Assembly (NCBI RefSeq): GCF_001423425.1
Contig: NZ_LMNX01000001.1
Coordinates: 330,970-394,969, forward strand
Reading direction: 5' to 3'
Source of the DNA: Rhizobium sp. Leaf306
GTDB taxonomy: Bacteria; Pseudomonadota; Alphaproteobacteria; Rhizobiales; Rhizobiaceae
Length of the DNA stretch: 64,000 nucleotides
The first letter of the stretch is position 1, and every line of letters begins with the position of its first letter. A program made the translations under genes and the position numbers. Shown here piece after piece: positions 9,394-19,266 of this stretch. Under the pieces are notes generated by a model. That model was given only the letters and a program-made list of their open reading frames with translations, did not search any database and was not told where the DNA came from.

Positions 9394-10989
9394 TCAGCCT
9401 TCGTCGATCGGCAGCGCCACGAAGCGGCTGGTACCGTCGGCCTCGACCTGGAACAGCGCACGGGTGCGGCCGTCCTTGCGGGCCTGTTCAATCACCTTGC
9501 CGATGTCATCGGCGGTAGCGACCTTGCGGTTGTTCACCGACAAGATCTTCTCGCCGTTCTTCAGACCACGGGCCGCTGCTTCGCTGTCCGGATCGACTTC
9601 GGTCACGGCAAGGCCGGAACCGTCTTCGGCGGGAGCAACGGTGATGCCGAGCGAGGCGAGCACCTTGCTGGTCGAGGGAACCGGCGCATCCGGCTGCTTC
9701 GGTTCGGCCGAAGCCGCCTCGTCGCTTGCCATGTTGCCGAGCGTCACGGTGACGTCTTGCATCTTGCCTTCGCGCCACAGATCGATCTTCACCTTGGCGT
9801 CAGGGCCAAAGCCTGCGATGCGGCGCGACAGTTCGCGGGCATCCTTGATTGCCTGACCGTTGACGGCGGTGATGATGTCACCTTCCTTGATGCCTGCCTT
9901 CTGGCCTGGCGAGCCTTCCTGCGGAGCAACGACAAGCGCACCGGCCGCTTCCTTGAGGCCAAGCGAGTCCGCGATATCCTGCGTCACCGGCTGGATCTGC
10001 ACGCCGAGCCAGCCGCGCGCAACCTTGCCGTCCTTCATCAGGTCGTTGATCACGTCCTTGGCGGTGGAGGCCGGGATCGCGAAGGCGATGCCGACATTGC
10101 CGCCCGACGGCGAGAAGATCGCGGTGTTGATGCCGACAACCTGGCCGGAAAGGTCAAAGGTCGGGCCGCCGGAATTGCCGCGGTTCACGGCCGCATCCAC
10201 CTGGATGTAGTCGTCGTAAGGACCGGAGCCGATGTCGCGGCCACGGGCCGAAACGATGCCGGCAGTCACGGTGCCGCCAAGGCCGAACGGGTTGCCGACC
10301 GCCACGACCCAGTCGCCGACGCGGGTCTTGGTGTCGTCGGCAAAGGACACGTAGGTGAACTTGCGGCTGGTGGCATCGACCTTCAGCAGCGCCAGATCGG
10401 TGCGGCTGTCGCGGCCGACCAGCTTGGCTTCGAGCTCGGTGCCGTCGTTGAGGACGACCGTATAGGCCTGACCGTCCGAAACGACGTGGTTGTTGGTGAC
10501 AACGTAGCCGTCTTCGGAGATGAAGAAGCCGGAGCCCTGTGCGGTCGGACGCAGGTGATGCGGACGGTTCGCGCCCGGGCCACCACGCTCGGCGCGGTCA
10601 CGCGGACCGGCACCGGGGCCGCCGTTCGGGCCGCCGGGAGCATCGGGGCCGCCCTGACCGCCGAATTCCTTGAAGAAGCGCTTCAGCGGATGGTCGTCGG
10701 GCAGCTGGTCAAAGCCGCGACCGCCGAAGTTGAAGGAAAAGTTGTTGCCGCCTTCATCGGCAGTCTCCTGCGGCTCGTCCGACTGAACGCGAACGGACAC
10801 GACGGCGGGCGATACGGCGGAGACCACGTCGGCAAAGCTCGGCGCCTGGGGCGCGGTCACGCTGACGGGGGCCGCGAAGGATGCGGTCACCTGGGCCGGA
10901 ATGCCGGTCGACAGCATGACGGCCGCAAGGCCGGCTACGGTGGAAGTCTTGAGAACCGTCTTCAGGGAGGGACGTTTAATGGTGCGCAT
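9394..10989 (-). CDS. degP: DegP/HtrA-family periplasmic serine endoprotease
   Basis: This 531-residue Do-family protease degrades or refolds misfolded envelope proteins. It has an N-terminal signal region, a Gly/Pro-rich low-complexity stretch (near residues 90-150), a trypsin-like domain with catalytic His in NNHVVSDG (about 167), Asp in SRTDLALL (about 197) and Ser in RGNSGGP (about 270), followed by two PDZ domains. The frame is open 36 residues further upstream, but ATG 10989 is preceded by AGAAGGT and starts just before the signal peptide. Together with the adjacent two-component pair this forms an envelope quality-control neighbourhood. Confidence 0.95.
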   Translation of the reverse strand: MRTIKRPSLKTVLKTSTVAGLAAVMLSTGIPAQVTASFAAPVSVTAPQAPSFADVVSAVSPAVVSVRVQSDEPQETADEGGNNFSFNFGGRGFDQLPDDHPLKRFFKEFGGQGGPDAPGGPNGGPGAGPRDRAERGGPGANRPHHLRPTAQGSGFFISEDGYVVTNNHVVSDGQAYTVVLNDGTELEAKLVGRDSRTDLALLKVDATSRKFTYVSFADDTKTRVGDWVVAVGNPFGLGGTVTAGIVSARGRDIGSGPYDDYIQVDAAVNRGNSGGPTFDLSGQVVGINTAIFSPSGGNVGIAFAIPASTAKDVINDLMKDGKVARGWLGVQIQPVTQDIADSLGLKEAAGALVVAPQEGSPGQKAGIKEGDIITAVNGQAIKDARELSRRIAGFGPDAKVKIDLWREGKMQDVTVTLGNMASDEAASAEPKQPDAPVPSTSKVLASLGITVAPAEDGSGLAVTEVDPDSEAAARGLKNGEKILSVNNRKVATADDIGKVIEQARKDGRTRALFQVEADGTSRFVALPIDEG

Positions 10990-11147
10990 CTGAGCTACCT
11001 TCTTCTTCTCGTCAGTCTTGGTGTTGCCGGAGGTCCGGCGGCGGTGGTTGAGAAGAGATATAGGAGCCTGCACCTTAACTGCACGTGTCGGCGGCATGAA
11101 TTGTTGGTAATGTTCGAAATTCTTGCAGCCTTGAGAAACGGCAGGCC

Positions 11148-11627
11148 TTACCGCTTCAACAGCTCGTCGATCCGCTTCTTTTCGGCATCTGTCAGAGCCG
11201 CGATGGAGCGTGTGTTTGGCCGTGTGCGGATAAAAACGAACAGCGCGACGATCCCGATCACCAGCGCCCCGATCGGCAGCGCCCAGAGAATGATCGTCCT
11301 TGCGCTCACACGCGGATTGAGCAGCACGAACTCGCCGTAGCGGGAAACGACATAATCGATCACCTGCCCGTCCGTATCCCCATCCGTCAACCGCTCGCGC
11401 ACCAGCACGCGAAGATCACGCGCCAACTCCGCATTGCTGTCGTCGATCGACTGGTTCTGACAGACCATGCAGCGCAACTGCGTGGAAATCTGCCGCGCCC
11501 GCTGTTCCAGCGCCGGATCCTTGAGGATCTCATCCGGATTGACGGCGAAGGCGGGAAGCGGTGCGAGTAGCAGGAAGAGCGCAAGCAGAGCCTGGCATGA
11601 TCTGCGCAAACCCCATCCTCCCCTCAT
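11148..11627 (-). CDS. ccmH: Cytochrome c-type biogenesis protein CcmH (CycL)
   Basis: The mature part is a CcmH/CycL/NrfF thiol oxidoreductase that reduces or handles the apocytochrome c CXXCH site in haem attachment. It has a signal peptide ending near PLPAFA, the RCMVCQNQS redox motif, a three-helix domain, and a C-terminal membrane helix ([18 protein letters not shown]). The ATG at 11627 lies inside the left arm of the palindromic repeat. A TTG at 11609 is an attractive alternative because GGGGAGG sits 7 nt before it and the resulting N-terminus ([14 protein letters not shown]) looks like a normal signal peptide. The open frame runs further back to 11924, through ccmF, and is rejected. 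Last gene of the ccmI-E-F-H operon. Confidence 0.9.
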   Translation of the reverse strand: MRGGWGLRRSCQALLALFLLLAPLPAFAVNPDEILKDPALEQRARQISTQLRCMVCQNQSIDDSNAELARDLRVLVRERLTDGDTDGQVIDYVVSRYGEFVLLNPRVSARTIILWALPIGALVIGIVALFVFIRTRPNTRSIAALTDAEKKRIDELLKR

Positions 11628-11756
11628 TCCTGTGCTCGTCACAGGAACCCAGCCACGGCGCGTCCGCGCTGTGAAAGAACCCGCTGTTTCAATTGCGTCT
11701 TTTGCGCCCAGAGACCCGGGCGCGCTGGATTGCGGTGACAAGCACAGGAATGAGGG
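11621..11756. repeat. RIME-like palindromic intergenic repeat between ccmF and ccmH
   Basis: Two 22-nt terminal arms (11621-11642 and 11735-11756) are inverted copies matching at 21 of 22 positions. The interior also has GC-rich complementary parts. The arm sequence CCTCATTCCTGTGC is, from memory, that of the abundant Rhizobiaceae intergenic palindromes (RIME/RPE type). Here it sits 15 bp after the ccmF stop and reaches into the ccmH start region. Confidence 0.7.
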
Positions 11757-11770
11757 AAGCCGCAAATGTT

Positions 11771-13765
11771 TCATTCCGCCGGCTCCAGCCCACCCTTCGG
11801 CGTCACCACCTTCGGCCGCTTGGCCGGCGCGCCGACCCTCAGCCTGCGATCGGACAGCGACACGAACCCGCCCATCATCATGATCAGACATCCGCCCCAG
11901 ATGCACAGGATGAACGGCTTCCACCAGATCCGCACGACAATCCCGCCGCTATCCATGGGGTCGCCGAGCGACACATAGAGCTGGCTCAAACCGAAGGTGA
12001 GGATCCCTGCTTCCGTCGTCGGCATGCGCCGCGCCGTATAGAGCCGCTTCGAAGACCAGACGTCGGCAACAGCAGCGCCGCCCTTGCGCGCCGTGAAATG
12101 CCCGCGGCTTTCGGTGTAGTTCGGCCCGACGGCATCGCGGAACCCGTCGAAGGTCAGCGAATAGCCACCGGCCTCGGCCGTCTGGCCCTGCTTCATCTCA
12201 ACCACCGTTTCGGTGCCGAATGTCGTTGCCGCAAAAATCCCGAGCACGGTGACGCCCATCCCGAAATGCGCGAGTGCCGTTCCGAACGCCGAACGCGGCA
12301 GGCCCCTCACGCGTCGAAGGCCTGTCGCGAAGCCGACCTTGCCGAAATTGCCGCGATACCAGAGATCGGCGATCGCGCCGAACATGCCCCAGAAACCGAG
12401 CGCCAGCCCGAAGATCGACAGGACCGGCCCTCCGCCCTGGAAATACGCGAAGGCGAGACCGGCCGCGAGCGACAGTCCGGCAAACACGTAGAGCCGCTGC
12501 AGAGCGCCCAGCAGATCTCCGCGCTTCCAGGCCAGCACCGGGCCGAACGGCACGGCGATCAGAAGCGGCAGCATCAGTAACCCGAAGGTCATGTTGAAGA
12601 AAGGTGCGCCGACGGAGATCTTTTCGCCGGTCAGCGTCTCCAGCACCAGCGGGTAGAGCGTGCCGGTCAGAACAGTGGCAGTTGCCACGGTCAGGATCAG
12701 GTTGTTCAGCACCAGCGCGCCCTCGCGCGAGATCGGCGCAAACAGTCCGCCCGCCTTCAGGCTCGGCGCCCGCCAGGCAAACAGCGAAAACGCGCCGCCG
12801 ATGAAGACGGCGAGGATGCAGAGAATGAAGATGCCGCGGGTCGGGTCGGATGCAAACGAATGCACCGAGGTCAGCACGCCCGACCGCACCAGGAAGGTTC
12901 CAAGCAGCGACAGCGAAAAGGTCATGATCGCCAGAAGCACCGTCCAGATCTTCAGCGCCTCACGCTTTTCCATCACCAGTGCCGAATGCAGCATTGCGGT
13001 GCCCGCAAGCCACGGCATGAAGGAAGCGTTCTCGACCGGATCCCAGAACCACCAGCCGCCCCAGCCGAGTTCGTAATAGGCCCAGTAGGAGCCCATCGCG
13101 ATGCCTGCCGTGAGGAATGTCCAGGCCGCCAGCGTCCACGGCCGCACCCAGCGCGCCCAGGCGGCATCGATGCGCCCTTCGATCAGCGCCGCGACGGCAA
13201 ACGAGAAGCAGACGGAAAAGCCGACATAGCCGAGGTAGAGCAGCGGCGGATGGATGGCGAGGCCGAGATCCTGCAGAACCGGGTTGAGGTCCTGCCCTTC
13301 CGCAGGTGCGGGGTCGAGCCTCAGAAACGGGTTGGACGAGAGCAGGATGAACAATAGGAAGGCCGAGGAGATCCAGGCCTGCACAGCCAGAACATTGGCT
13401 TTCAGCGTATCCGGCAGATTGCCGCCGAACACCGCAACCAGCGCCGAAAACAAAGCGAGGATCAGCAGCCACAGCAGCATCGACCCTTCGTGATTGCCCC
13501 AGACGCCGGAGAATTTGTAGAGCATCGGCATCATCGAATGGGAGTTTTCCCAGACGTTCTTGACCGAAAAATCCGAGACCATATAGGCCCAGGTCAGTGC
13601 CGCAAACGAGATGACCACCAGAGCGAACAGCGTCAGCGACCCGGTCGTTGCCAGCGCCATCATCGCGGGGTCGCGACGCCTGGCACCGATCATCGGCAGG
13701 GTGGACACGATCAGCGCGGTGGCAAGCGCCAGAACCAGCGCGTAATGGCCGATCTCGACGATCAT
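11771..13765 (-). CDS. ccmF: Haem lyase subunit CcmF (CycK)
   Basis: This 664-residue polytopic inner-membrane protein belongs to the CcmF/NrfE family and, with CcmH and CcmI, attaches haem to apocytochromes c in the periplasm. The tryptophan-rich WWD signature is visible ([20 protein letters not shown] near residues 230-250), as are conserved periplasmic histidines and more than a dozen hydrophobic helices. Its start overlaps the ccmE stop by 4 bp (ATGA), indicating translational coupling. The length is normal. Confidence 0.96.
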   Translation of the reverse strand: MIVEIGHYALVLALATALIVSTLPMIGARRRDPAMMALATTGSLTLFALVVISFAALTWAYMVSDFSVKNVWENSHSMMPMLYKFSGVWGNHEGSMLLWLLILALFSALVAVFGGNLPDTLKANVLAVQAWISSAFLLFILLSSNPFLRLDPAPAEGQDLNPVLQDLGLAIHPPLLYLGYVGFSVCFSFAVAALIEGRIDAAWARWVRPWTLAAWTFLTAGIAMGSYWAYYELGWGGWWFWDPVENASFMPWLAGTAMLHSALVMEKREALKIWTVLLAIMTFSLSLLGTFLVRSGVLTSVHSFASDPTRGIFILCILAVFIGGAFSLFAWRAPSLKAGGLFAPISREGALVLNNLILTVATATVLTGTLYPLVLETLTGEKISVGAPFFNMTFGLLMLPLLIAVPFGPVLAWKRGDLLGALQRLYVFAGLSLAAGLAFAYFQGGGPVLSIFGLALGFWGMFGAIADLWYRGNFGKVGFATGLRRVRGLPRSAFGTALAHFGMGVTVLGIFAATTFGTETVVEMKQGQTAEAGGYSLTFDGFRDAVGPNYTESRGHFTARKGGAAVADVWSSKRLYTARRMPTTEAGILTFGLSQLYVSLGDPMDSGGIVVRIWWKPFILCIWGGCLIMMMGGFVSLSDRRLRVGAPAKRPKVVTPKGGLEPAE

Positions 13766-14313
13766 TGTCTGGTCACTCCCTCGCCGGACGTTCCCGGCAT
13801 CTGCAGCATCACCTGCGGCTTGCCGTCGATTTTGGCTTCAGGCTGAGCCGCATCCTTTTTCGGCGCCATGCCCTTGCCGGTCCCGTCTTCCCAGACACCG
13901 TCCTTCTTCAGACGGTCGGCCACTTCCTTCGGCATGTAGTTCTCGTCATGCTTGGCCAGCACGCTGTCGGCGGTAAACCGGGTGCCGCCGTCGAACACGC
14001 CTTCGGTCACCACGCCCTGCCCCTCGCGAAACAGGTCGGGCAGAATGCCGGTATAGCTGACATCGACCTTGCCATTACCATCAGTCACGGTAAAGCTCAC
14101 CGTCGATCCCTGGCCGCGCTTGACCGATCCCTCTTCCACCAGCCCGCCGAGCCGGATGCGCGTTCCCGGCTGGATATCGGTCTTGGCCAGATCGCCCGGC
14201 ATGAAGAAATACGCGACCGACTGCGAGAAGGCGAACATGACCAGCAGCACTGCGATCGTGACGAAGCTCATGCCGCCCAGAATCACCGCCATGCGTTTCT
14301 GCTTGCGTGTCAT
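13762..14313 (-). CDS. ccmE: Periplasmic haem chaperone CcmE (CycJ)
   Basis: CcmE covalently carries haem from CcmC/CcmD to CcmF. This 183-residue protein has one N-terminal membrane anchor ([19 protein letters not shown]), an OB-fold domain, and the haem-binding motif [10 protein letters not shown] with its histidine near residue 121 and the conserved tyrosine. The C-terminal tail is flexible and polar. It overlaps ccmI upstream and ccmF downstream by 4 bp each, so ccmI-E-F are translated as a coupled set. Confidence 0.96.
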   Translation of the reverse strand: MTRKQKRMAVILGGMSFVTIAVLLVMFAFSQSVAYFFMPGDLAKTDIQPGTRIRLGGLVEEGSVKRGQGSTVSFTVTDGNGKVDVSYTGILPDLFREGQGVVTEGVFDGGTRFTADSVLAKHDENYMPKEVADRLKKDGVWEDGTGKGMAPKKDAAQPEAKIDGKPQVMLQMPGTSGEGVTRQ

Positions 14314-15509
14314 GGTCTTGCTCCTCCCGGCGCCGGCGATGCATCCGCATCGAGCCCGATATCCTTGCCAAGCGCCAGCAGACGCTTGCCATCATTGCCG
14401 TCAGGCGGAAACTGCGCCAGTCCGGTCGAAAGTGCGTCGCGGGCCTTCGCCTCGTCGCCCAGCACCGCATAGGAGCGCACCAGCCGCAGCCAGCCCTCGA
14501 TATTGTCGGGCTCGTCCTTGAGCTTTGCGGCGAGACTGTCGACCATGCCGGCAATCATCACTTTATGATCACCCTGCGACAAGTCCTGCGCTGCCGCAAC
14601 ATCTTCCTGTGTCGGTCCTCCGAGCGAAGGGGCCGCAGGCTTTGCCGCCAAAGGCGTCCCGCCGTTCTTGACGATATGTTCGTCGAGCAGACCCTTCCAC
14701 GGCGCATCGGCAGGGGTTGCGCTCGCAAGCTCCTCGAAGGCCGCGCGTGCCTCGTCCTTCCTCCCGCCCTGCTCAAGCCCGAGTGCTGCATAAAAGCGCG
14801 AGCGCGGGTCAGCCGGATCGAGTTTCACCGCCTGCTCGAATGCCTGGCGCGCCGCTTCGGTGACGATCCCGTCATTGGCAACGACCAGCGTTTCGCCAAG
14901 GCCCGAATAGCGGGCATTGCTCGGACCGATGAACCGGATCGCATTGCGATAGGCAAGTTCGGCGTCACCAGCCCGGTCCAACCGCAGATAGATCGGCGCC
15001 AGAATATCCCAGCCCGCACCATCGGTCGGATTTTCGGCCAGGTGCCGCTCCACCTTGGTGACGAGCAGCGCGATATTGTTGCCGGGGTTTTCAAGACGCG
15101 CCTGTAACGGCTGGTCCGGGATGCCGGGATTTCCGAGGCTCAAGTAAAGACAGAGCCCCAACGCCGGCGGCACGACGGTGACGAGTGCCGTGGCGATCCG
15201 GTGCTTTCTGTTGGCGAAGCCGCCGGTATTGTCCTGATCGTTTTCGGCCGCAGCGGCAATCAGCCGGCGTCCAACCTCGGCGCGGGCGTTCTCCGCCTCC
15301 TCAGTGCTGATCAACCCGCCTTCGCGGTCGCGGTCGATTTCCCGCAGCTGGTCGCGATAGACTTCGACCTCTCCGGCCCTCGTGGAATTGCTCCGACGAG
15401 CATTCGATACGCCGGAAGCAGCCGCCGAAGCGCTGCGCGCAAACGGCAGGAGAAGGGCCACTGCGACGGCAGCCGTCAGCAGCGCGAGAACGATCCACAA
15501 ATACATCAT
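14310..15509 (-). CDS. ccmI: Cytochrome c biogenesis protein CcmI (CycH)
   Basis: CcmI binds the C-terminus of apocytochrome c and presents it to the haem lyase. The 399-residue protein starts with a membrane helix ([20 protein letters not shown]), then a cytoplasmic segment with leucine-zipper character ([17 protein letters not shown]), a second membrane helix ([20 protein letters not shown]), and a periplasmic domain with TPR-like repeats (for example [14 protein letters not shown]). It is the first gene of the ccmI-E-F-H operon. Either of two adjacent ATG codons could start it. Confidence 0.93.
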   Translation of the reverse strand: MMYLWIVLALLTAAVAVALLLPFARSASAAASGVSNARRSNSTRAGEVEVYRDQLREIDRDREGGLISTEEAENARAEVGRRLIAAAAENDQDNTGGFANRKHRIATALVTVVPPALGLCLYLSLGNPGIPDQPLQARLENPGNNIALLVTKVERHLAENPTDGAGWDILAPIYLRLDRAGDAELAYRNAIRFIGPSNARYSGLGETLVVANDGIVTEAARQAFEQAVKLDPADPRSRFYAALGLEQGGRKDEARAAFEELASATPADAPWKGLLDEHIVKNGGTPLAAKPAAPSLGGPTQEDVAAAQDLSQGDHKVMIAGMVDSLAAKLKDEPDNIEGWLRLVRSYAVLGDEAKARDALSTGLAQFPPDGNDGKRLLALGKDIGLDADASPAPGGARP

Positions 15510-15685
15510 CGCCCATTACCGCAATCGGTGACGCTTTCCAATGGCCGGCCAGTGGTCTAGCGCGCGTTGACGCGAATTTGACGGGTATTGGCGCAGCCGG
15601 CAAGCGTTCCCTTAGCAGCAAAGATCGAGACCGCCCCCGGCAGCATCGGCAACGTTTTTTTAGTTTCCGCGTCTTATCGGGATTG

Positions 15686-16117
15686 TCAGGTCAACGGCGT
15701 CCATGTGCCGCTGGCGTTGCGGCAGGCTGCCCCCCGCGACATCAGTTCCTTGCCGGCGGCCGTGACGGTGTGGCGATACTGGCGGCAGTTCTGCGAGCCG
15801 ACCTGGAACGGCGCGTTGGCGATCACTTCGCCGCTCGCATCGTCACCCTTCCACTTGATCGTCTGGCCGACGGCACTGCCTTCAAGCGCGCGGTATTCCG
15901 CCTCAAGCGCCCGCGTCCGATCGCTGCTGGAGAGCTCGGCGCCGGTCCGCCCGACGATCCCGCCCTGCAGCGCCGTGATATAGGCAGCCGAACTTGACGG
16001 CCGTTGCGACAGCAGGCCTTTCGGGGCACCCGCCGCGGTGGAACTGGTGTTGCACCCTGCCAGCAGGCCGGCAATCGTCATGAATGTTGCTGCAGTGAGG
16101 AGATGTGACAACCGCAT
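15686..16117 (-). CDS. Surface-antigen-like lipoprotein
   Basis: This 143-residue protein starts with a type II signal peptide ending in the lipobox LLAGC, so it should be a lipid-anchored envelope protein. The mature part begins with a low-complexity linker, followed by a glycine-containing segment (ALQGGIVGRTGAEL) and a compact domain ending CRQYRHTVTAAGKEL and RNASGTWTPL. This resembles the RT0821/Lpp0805 or 17-kDa surface-antigen family. The frame extends 24 residues upstream, but ATG 16117 gives a normal signal peptide. Its role is unknown. Confidence 0.75.
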   Translation of the reverse strand: MRLSHLLTAATFMTIAGLLAGCNTSSTAAGAPKGLLSQRPSSSAAYITALQGGIVGRTGAELSSSDRTRALEAEYRALEGSAVGQTIKWKGDDASGEVIANAPFQVGSQNCRQYRHTVTAAGKELMSRGAACRNASGTWTPLT

Positions 16118-16398
16118 CGTGTCGGGAACCGCGCTCGTTTCGTTTTCGGGATCGGAACCGGCATCATTCGGTTTCCGGCTTGGCGCCATTATGACGCTAT
16201 TGGGTCGGAACTGAAATGCTGCGATTGTCGCCTCTCCTTTTTGTGCGCAGTTCTTGTTGTCGCCGTATCGTCACGGCATGATGTTGCATTGGCTGTAGAC
16301 AAGATATAGCAGGCGATCCGTCCGTCCAGAACCGTCGGAAGCAAGTGCGGCGTCGTTGCCCATCGGCCACAGTTTTCTTCCCTCAACCGGCCTTGTGC

Positions 16399-17823
16399 TC
16401 AGCCGGCGACTTCCTTGATCATGCCCGGCAGCAGCAACTGGGTCCGAAGGCCACCGCGCACCCCGCGCGTCATCTCCAGCTCGCCCTGATATTCGCTGAC
16501 GATCTCGCTTACAATCGACAGTCCCAGCCCGGCGCCCGGCTTGCTCTCGTCCAGCCGCCTGCCGCGCTTGACCGCTTCGGTGATCTGGTCGGGATTGAGA
16601 CCCGGCCCGTCGTCTTCGACGGCCATCTCGATCCAGGGACGCTTGGCCGCCTCTCCTTCTGCCTTTTCCGGTGGCGCTGTTGCAAGCGCTGCCGTCACCC
16701 AGACGCCGGTGCGACAGAACCGTGCGGAGTTTTCCAACAGGTTTCCGATCGTCTCCTCGACATCCTGCTGCTCCAGCGCAAGCGCTGCGCCCGGCGGATA
16801 GACGGAAAGGTGGAATTCCTTGTCGGGGTTGAGGCGGCGCATCACGCGCACCAGCCGCTCCAGCACCGGCTCGATATCCGTGCGCGCCAGAAGCGAGTTG
16901 CGCTGTGCCGCGATCCGGGCGCGATTCAGATAGGATTGCACCTGCGCCTGCATCGTCTCGGCCTGCGAGCGGACGAGATCGGACTGGACCTTGTCGAGCA
17001 TGCGCGATTCGTTGAGCAGAACCGCGATCGGCGTCTTCAGCGAATGCGCGAGATTGCCGACCTGCATGCGGGCCCGCTCGACGATGCGGCGGTTGCTTTC
17101 GATCAAAGCATTGATGTCGTTTGCCAAAGGCATGATTTCACGCGGAAATTCTCCCTCCAGATGCTCCGCCTCACTGCGCCTCACCCGCTCCAGCGAGCGG
17201 CGCGCCGCATCAAGCGGCTGCAATCCGTAGAGGATGGCGAGGCCATTGACGATCAGGCTGCCGATCCCGAACACGCCGAGCGCGATATAGAGGCTGCGCG
17301 AAAAGCTGCGGATATCGTCTTCCACGGCATCGAGATTGCCCGAGACGCGAAACCGCGCCGCGCGTCCCTCGCCATCCAGAACCACTTCGGTTTCCGCGAC
17401 CAGGACGTGGTTCCCGAAAGCGTCGCGGGTCGGATAGAAACGCTCGTAGCGATTGTTGAACGGCGCCTGCAGGATCGACGGCACCGTGATGTTGGAGGTC
17501 CCGAGCGACGAGGACGAGATCGCCGTCGCGGCAAACGTGCCGAGCGGTTCGATGATCCAGTACCATCCGGTCTCCGGCTGCGAGAAACGCAGGTCGCCCA
17601 GTTGGGGGTTGCCGATCAGCTTGTTGTCCTCGCCGATCGTCACGGAATTGATGACGTTATAGAGCTGCGCTCGCAAAAGGTCGGTAAACGAGCGTTCGGC
17701 GGACTGGCGGTAGAGCTGCGAAATGACGATCGAGATCACCACCAGCGCCACGGCAGACCAGGTGGTCGCGAGAAGCAGAACGCGAGCGGTGAGCGAGCGA
17801 GGCCCTATCCGCTTAATGCGCAT
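16399..17823 (-). CDS. feuQ: Sensor histidine kinase, FeuQ-like
   Basis: A 474-residue membrane kinase with two transmembrane helices (near 15-40 and 180-205) around a periplasmic sensor of about 140 residues, then a HisKA box NLAHSLKTPIAVLLNES (His near 258) and an HATPase_c domain with DDGPGLN and GAGLGLSIV. It overlaps the upstream response regulator by 11 bp. FeuQ in Sinorhizobium works with FeuP to control ndvA and cyclic glucan export and is restrained by the small periplasmic protein FeuN; a FeuN-like gene is present just upstream here. The gene name rests on this gene order and kinase type. Confidence 0.8.
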   Translation of the reverse strand: MRIKRIGPRSLTARVLLLATTWSAVALVVISIVISQLYRQSAERSFTDLLRAQLYNVINSVTIGEDNKLIGNPQLGDLRFSQPETGWYWIIEPLGTFAATAISSSSLGTSNITVPSILQAPFNNRYERFYPTRDAFGNHVLVAETEVVLDGEGRAARFRVSGNLDAVEDDIRSFSRSLYIALGVFGIGSLIVNGLAILYGLQPLDAARRSLERVRRSEAEHLEGEFPREIMPLANDINALIESNRRIVERARMQVGNLAHSLKTPIAVLLNESRMLDKVQSDLVRSQAETMQAQVQSYLNRARIAAQRNSLLARTDIEPVLERLVRVMRRLNPDKEFHLSVYPPGAALALEQQDVEETIGNLLENSARFCRTGVWVTAALATAPPEKAEGEAAKRPWIEMAVEDDGPGLNPDQITEAVKRGRRLDESKPGAGLGLSIVSEIVSEYQGELEMTRGVRGGLRTQLLLPGMIKEVAG

Positions 17824-18484
17824 CGTTGGGCGCTTGCATGCGGTAGCCGAGGCCCCGCACGGTTTCGATCAGGTCGACGCCGATCTTCTTGCGCAGGCGC
17901 CCGACAAACACTTCGATCGTGTTGGAATCGCGATCGAAATCCTGGTCGTACATGTGTTCCACAAGCTCGGTGCGCGACACGACCTGGCCCATGTGATGCA
18001 TCAGGTAGGAGAGAAGCCGGAACTCGTGCGAGGTCAGCTTCAGCTGGATACCATCGACGCTTGCCTTCGATGCCTTGGTATCGAGACGAACCGGACCGCA
18101 GATGATCTCGGACGACGAATGCCCCGCAGCACGCCGGATAAGCGCACGCACGCGCGCAAGCACTTCTTCCACGTGGAAGGGTTTTGCCACATAATCGTCG
18201 GCGCCGGCATCGATACCCGACACCTTGTCGCTCCACCGGTCACGCGCCGTCAGCATCAGCACCGGCATGCCCTTGCCCGCCTCACGCCACTTCTCGACAA
18301 CGGTGATGCCGTCCATCTGCGGCAGTCCGATGTCGAGGATCACGGCGTCGTAGGGCTCGGTCTCGCCGAGATAGTGCCCTTCTTCGCCGTCGAAGGCCTG
18401 ATCGACCACATAGCCGGATTCCTTCAACGCGTCGGAAAGCTGGCGGTTGAGGTTGACGTCGTCTTCGACCACGAGAATACGCAT
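17813..18484 (-). CDS. feuP: OmpR-family response regulator, FeuP-like
   Basis: The 223-residue regulator has a receiver with Asp51 (AVILDIGLP) and the conserved Lys in VAKPFHVEE, and a winged-helix C-terminal domain (YLMHHMGQVVSRTELVEHMYDQDFDRDSNTIEVF, spanning the recognition helix and wing). In rhizobia FeuP activates the cyclic beta-glucan exporter gene ndvA and other targets. It is co-transcribed with the kinase that overlaps its 3' end. Confidence 0.82.
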   Translation of the reverse strand: MRILVVEDDVNLNRQLSDALKESGYVVDQAFDGEEGHYLGETEPYDAVILDIGLPQMDGITVVEKWREAGKGMPVLMLTARDRWSDKVSGIDAGADDYVAKPFHVEEVLARVRALIRRAAGHSSSEIICGPVRLDTKASKASVDGIQLKLTSHEFRLLSYLMHHMGQVVSRTELVEHMYDQDFDRDSNTIEVFVGRLRKKIGVDLIETVRGLGYRMQAPNDAH

Positions 18485-18556
18485 GAAACTGTCCTGAAAA
18501 TCACTGCGGGCCCCGCCGCGGTATGAAGCTTACAAGCCGGTTTACAGGCAACCGGC

Positions 18557-18820
18557 CTACATGGGAACCCGGACCGTCACCTTGCGCGGACGTTCGCCAT
18601 TGCCCTGCACCAGGACGGTGACAATGCAGGTCTGTCCGTCCGAGGATGGCTGGGCGGACAAAAGCTGACCTCCCGTGTCGCGCAAGACCTTGTTTGCCGC
18701 CGTGCCGCAGTCGCCTGCAACCAGGATCAGATAGTCGCGCGCCGGCGCTTTTGCCGGCACAAAGGCCGCCAATCCCGCTATTGTCGCGGCGATGATCGCA
18801 ATGATCGGCAGTCGCGCCAT
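18557..18820 (-). CDS. feuN: Small exported protein, FeuN-like
   Basis: An 87-residue protein with a clear signal peptide (IIAIIAATIAGLAAFVPAKA) and a short mature domain with two cysteines (AGDCGTAANK and GQTCIVTVLV) that could form a disulfide in the periplasm. It lies 72 bp upstream of feuP on the same strand. In Sinorhizobium meliloti, FeuN is a periplasmic protein of similar size that inhibits FeuQ, and its gene is linked to feuP. Size, export signal and position fit. I have not compared sequences, so the name is a strong guess. Confidence 0.55.
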   Translation of the reverse strand: MARLPIIAIIAATIAGLAAFVPAKAPARDYLILVAGDCGTAANKVLRDTGGQLLSAQPSSDGQTCIVTVLVQGNGERPRKVTVRVPM

Positions 18821-18980
18821 GGCTTTCGGTTTCCACTCACAAGACGACAGGTGTCACGCCCCGGGATCACGGTCTTGAATCACGTCCCCGAAATCATGTC
18901 CAAAGCATTCGATGGAGTATGTATCCAAACCCAACTGAATGGCAAATGAATGGTCTGTAATGCTGACCCTCGTGGCGCCG

Positions 18981-19202
18981 TCATCCCTTCCCCGTCGGAT
19001 GGATCGGCGCGCTCGCGACGATCCGCCCGTAGAGCGCCAGCAACCCGCCGAAAGCACCGGCAAAGGTGACCAGAATGTCGGCAAGCTCTCCTTGCGCATC
19101 AGCGTTAATCTCCACTCCCGCCACATGCGCAAGCGGGGCGGCAACGGCAATCAGCGCGCCCCAGATCGTCTTCGATTGATACCAAGCTTTTGTCCCGTCC
19201 AT
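18981..19202 (-). CDS. Holin-like small membrane protein, at the end of the GTA cluster
   Basis: A 73-residue protein with a short polar N-terminus (WYQSKTIWGALIAVAAPL) running into a first hydrophobic helix, a polar turn with an acidic patch (EINADAQGELADI), and a second helix (FAGAFGGLLALYGRIVA). This layout and the WYQSKT(I/V)WG start are typical of phage and GTA holins, which make holes in the inner membrane to release an endolysin. It follows the g15-like gene by 64 bp on the same strand, and an endolysin is encoded further up the cluster. Confidence 0.65.
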   Translation of the reverse strand: MDGTKAWYQSKTIWGALIAVAAPLAHVAGVEINADAQGELADILVTFAGAFGGLLALYGRIVASAPIHPTGKG

Positions 19203-19266
19203 AGCTGTCTCCCATCACGATATTGTCAGAAATCGGCACACAAAAATCGGCACTCAAACTCGGCTG

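Noticed and set aside
11628-11924. Long N-terminal extension of ccmH
   Set aside because: The frame crosses the palindromic repeat and the end of ccmF; it lacks protein-like composition and would place the signal peptide internally.
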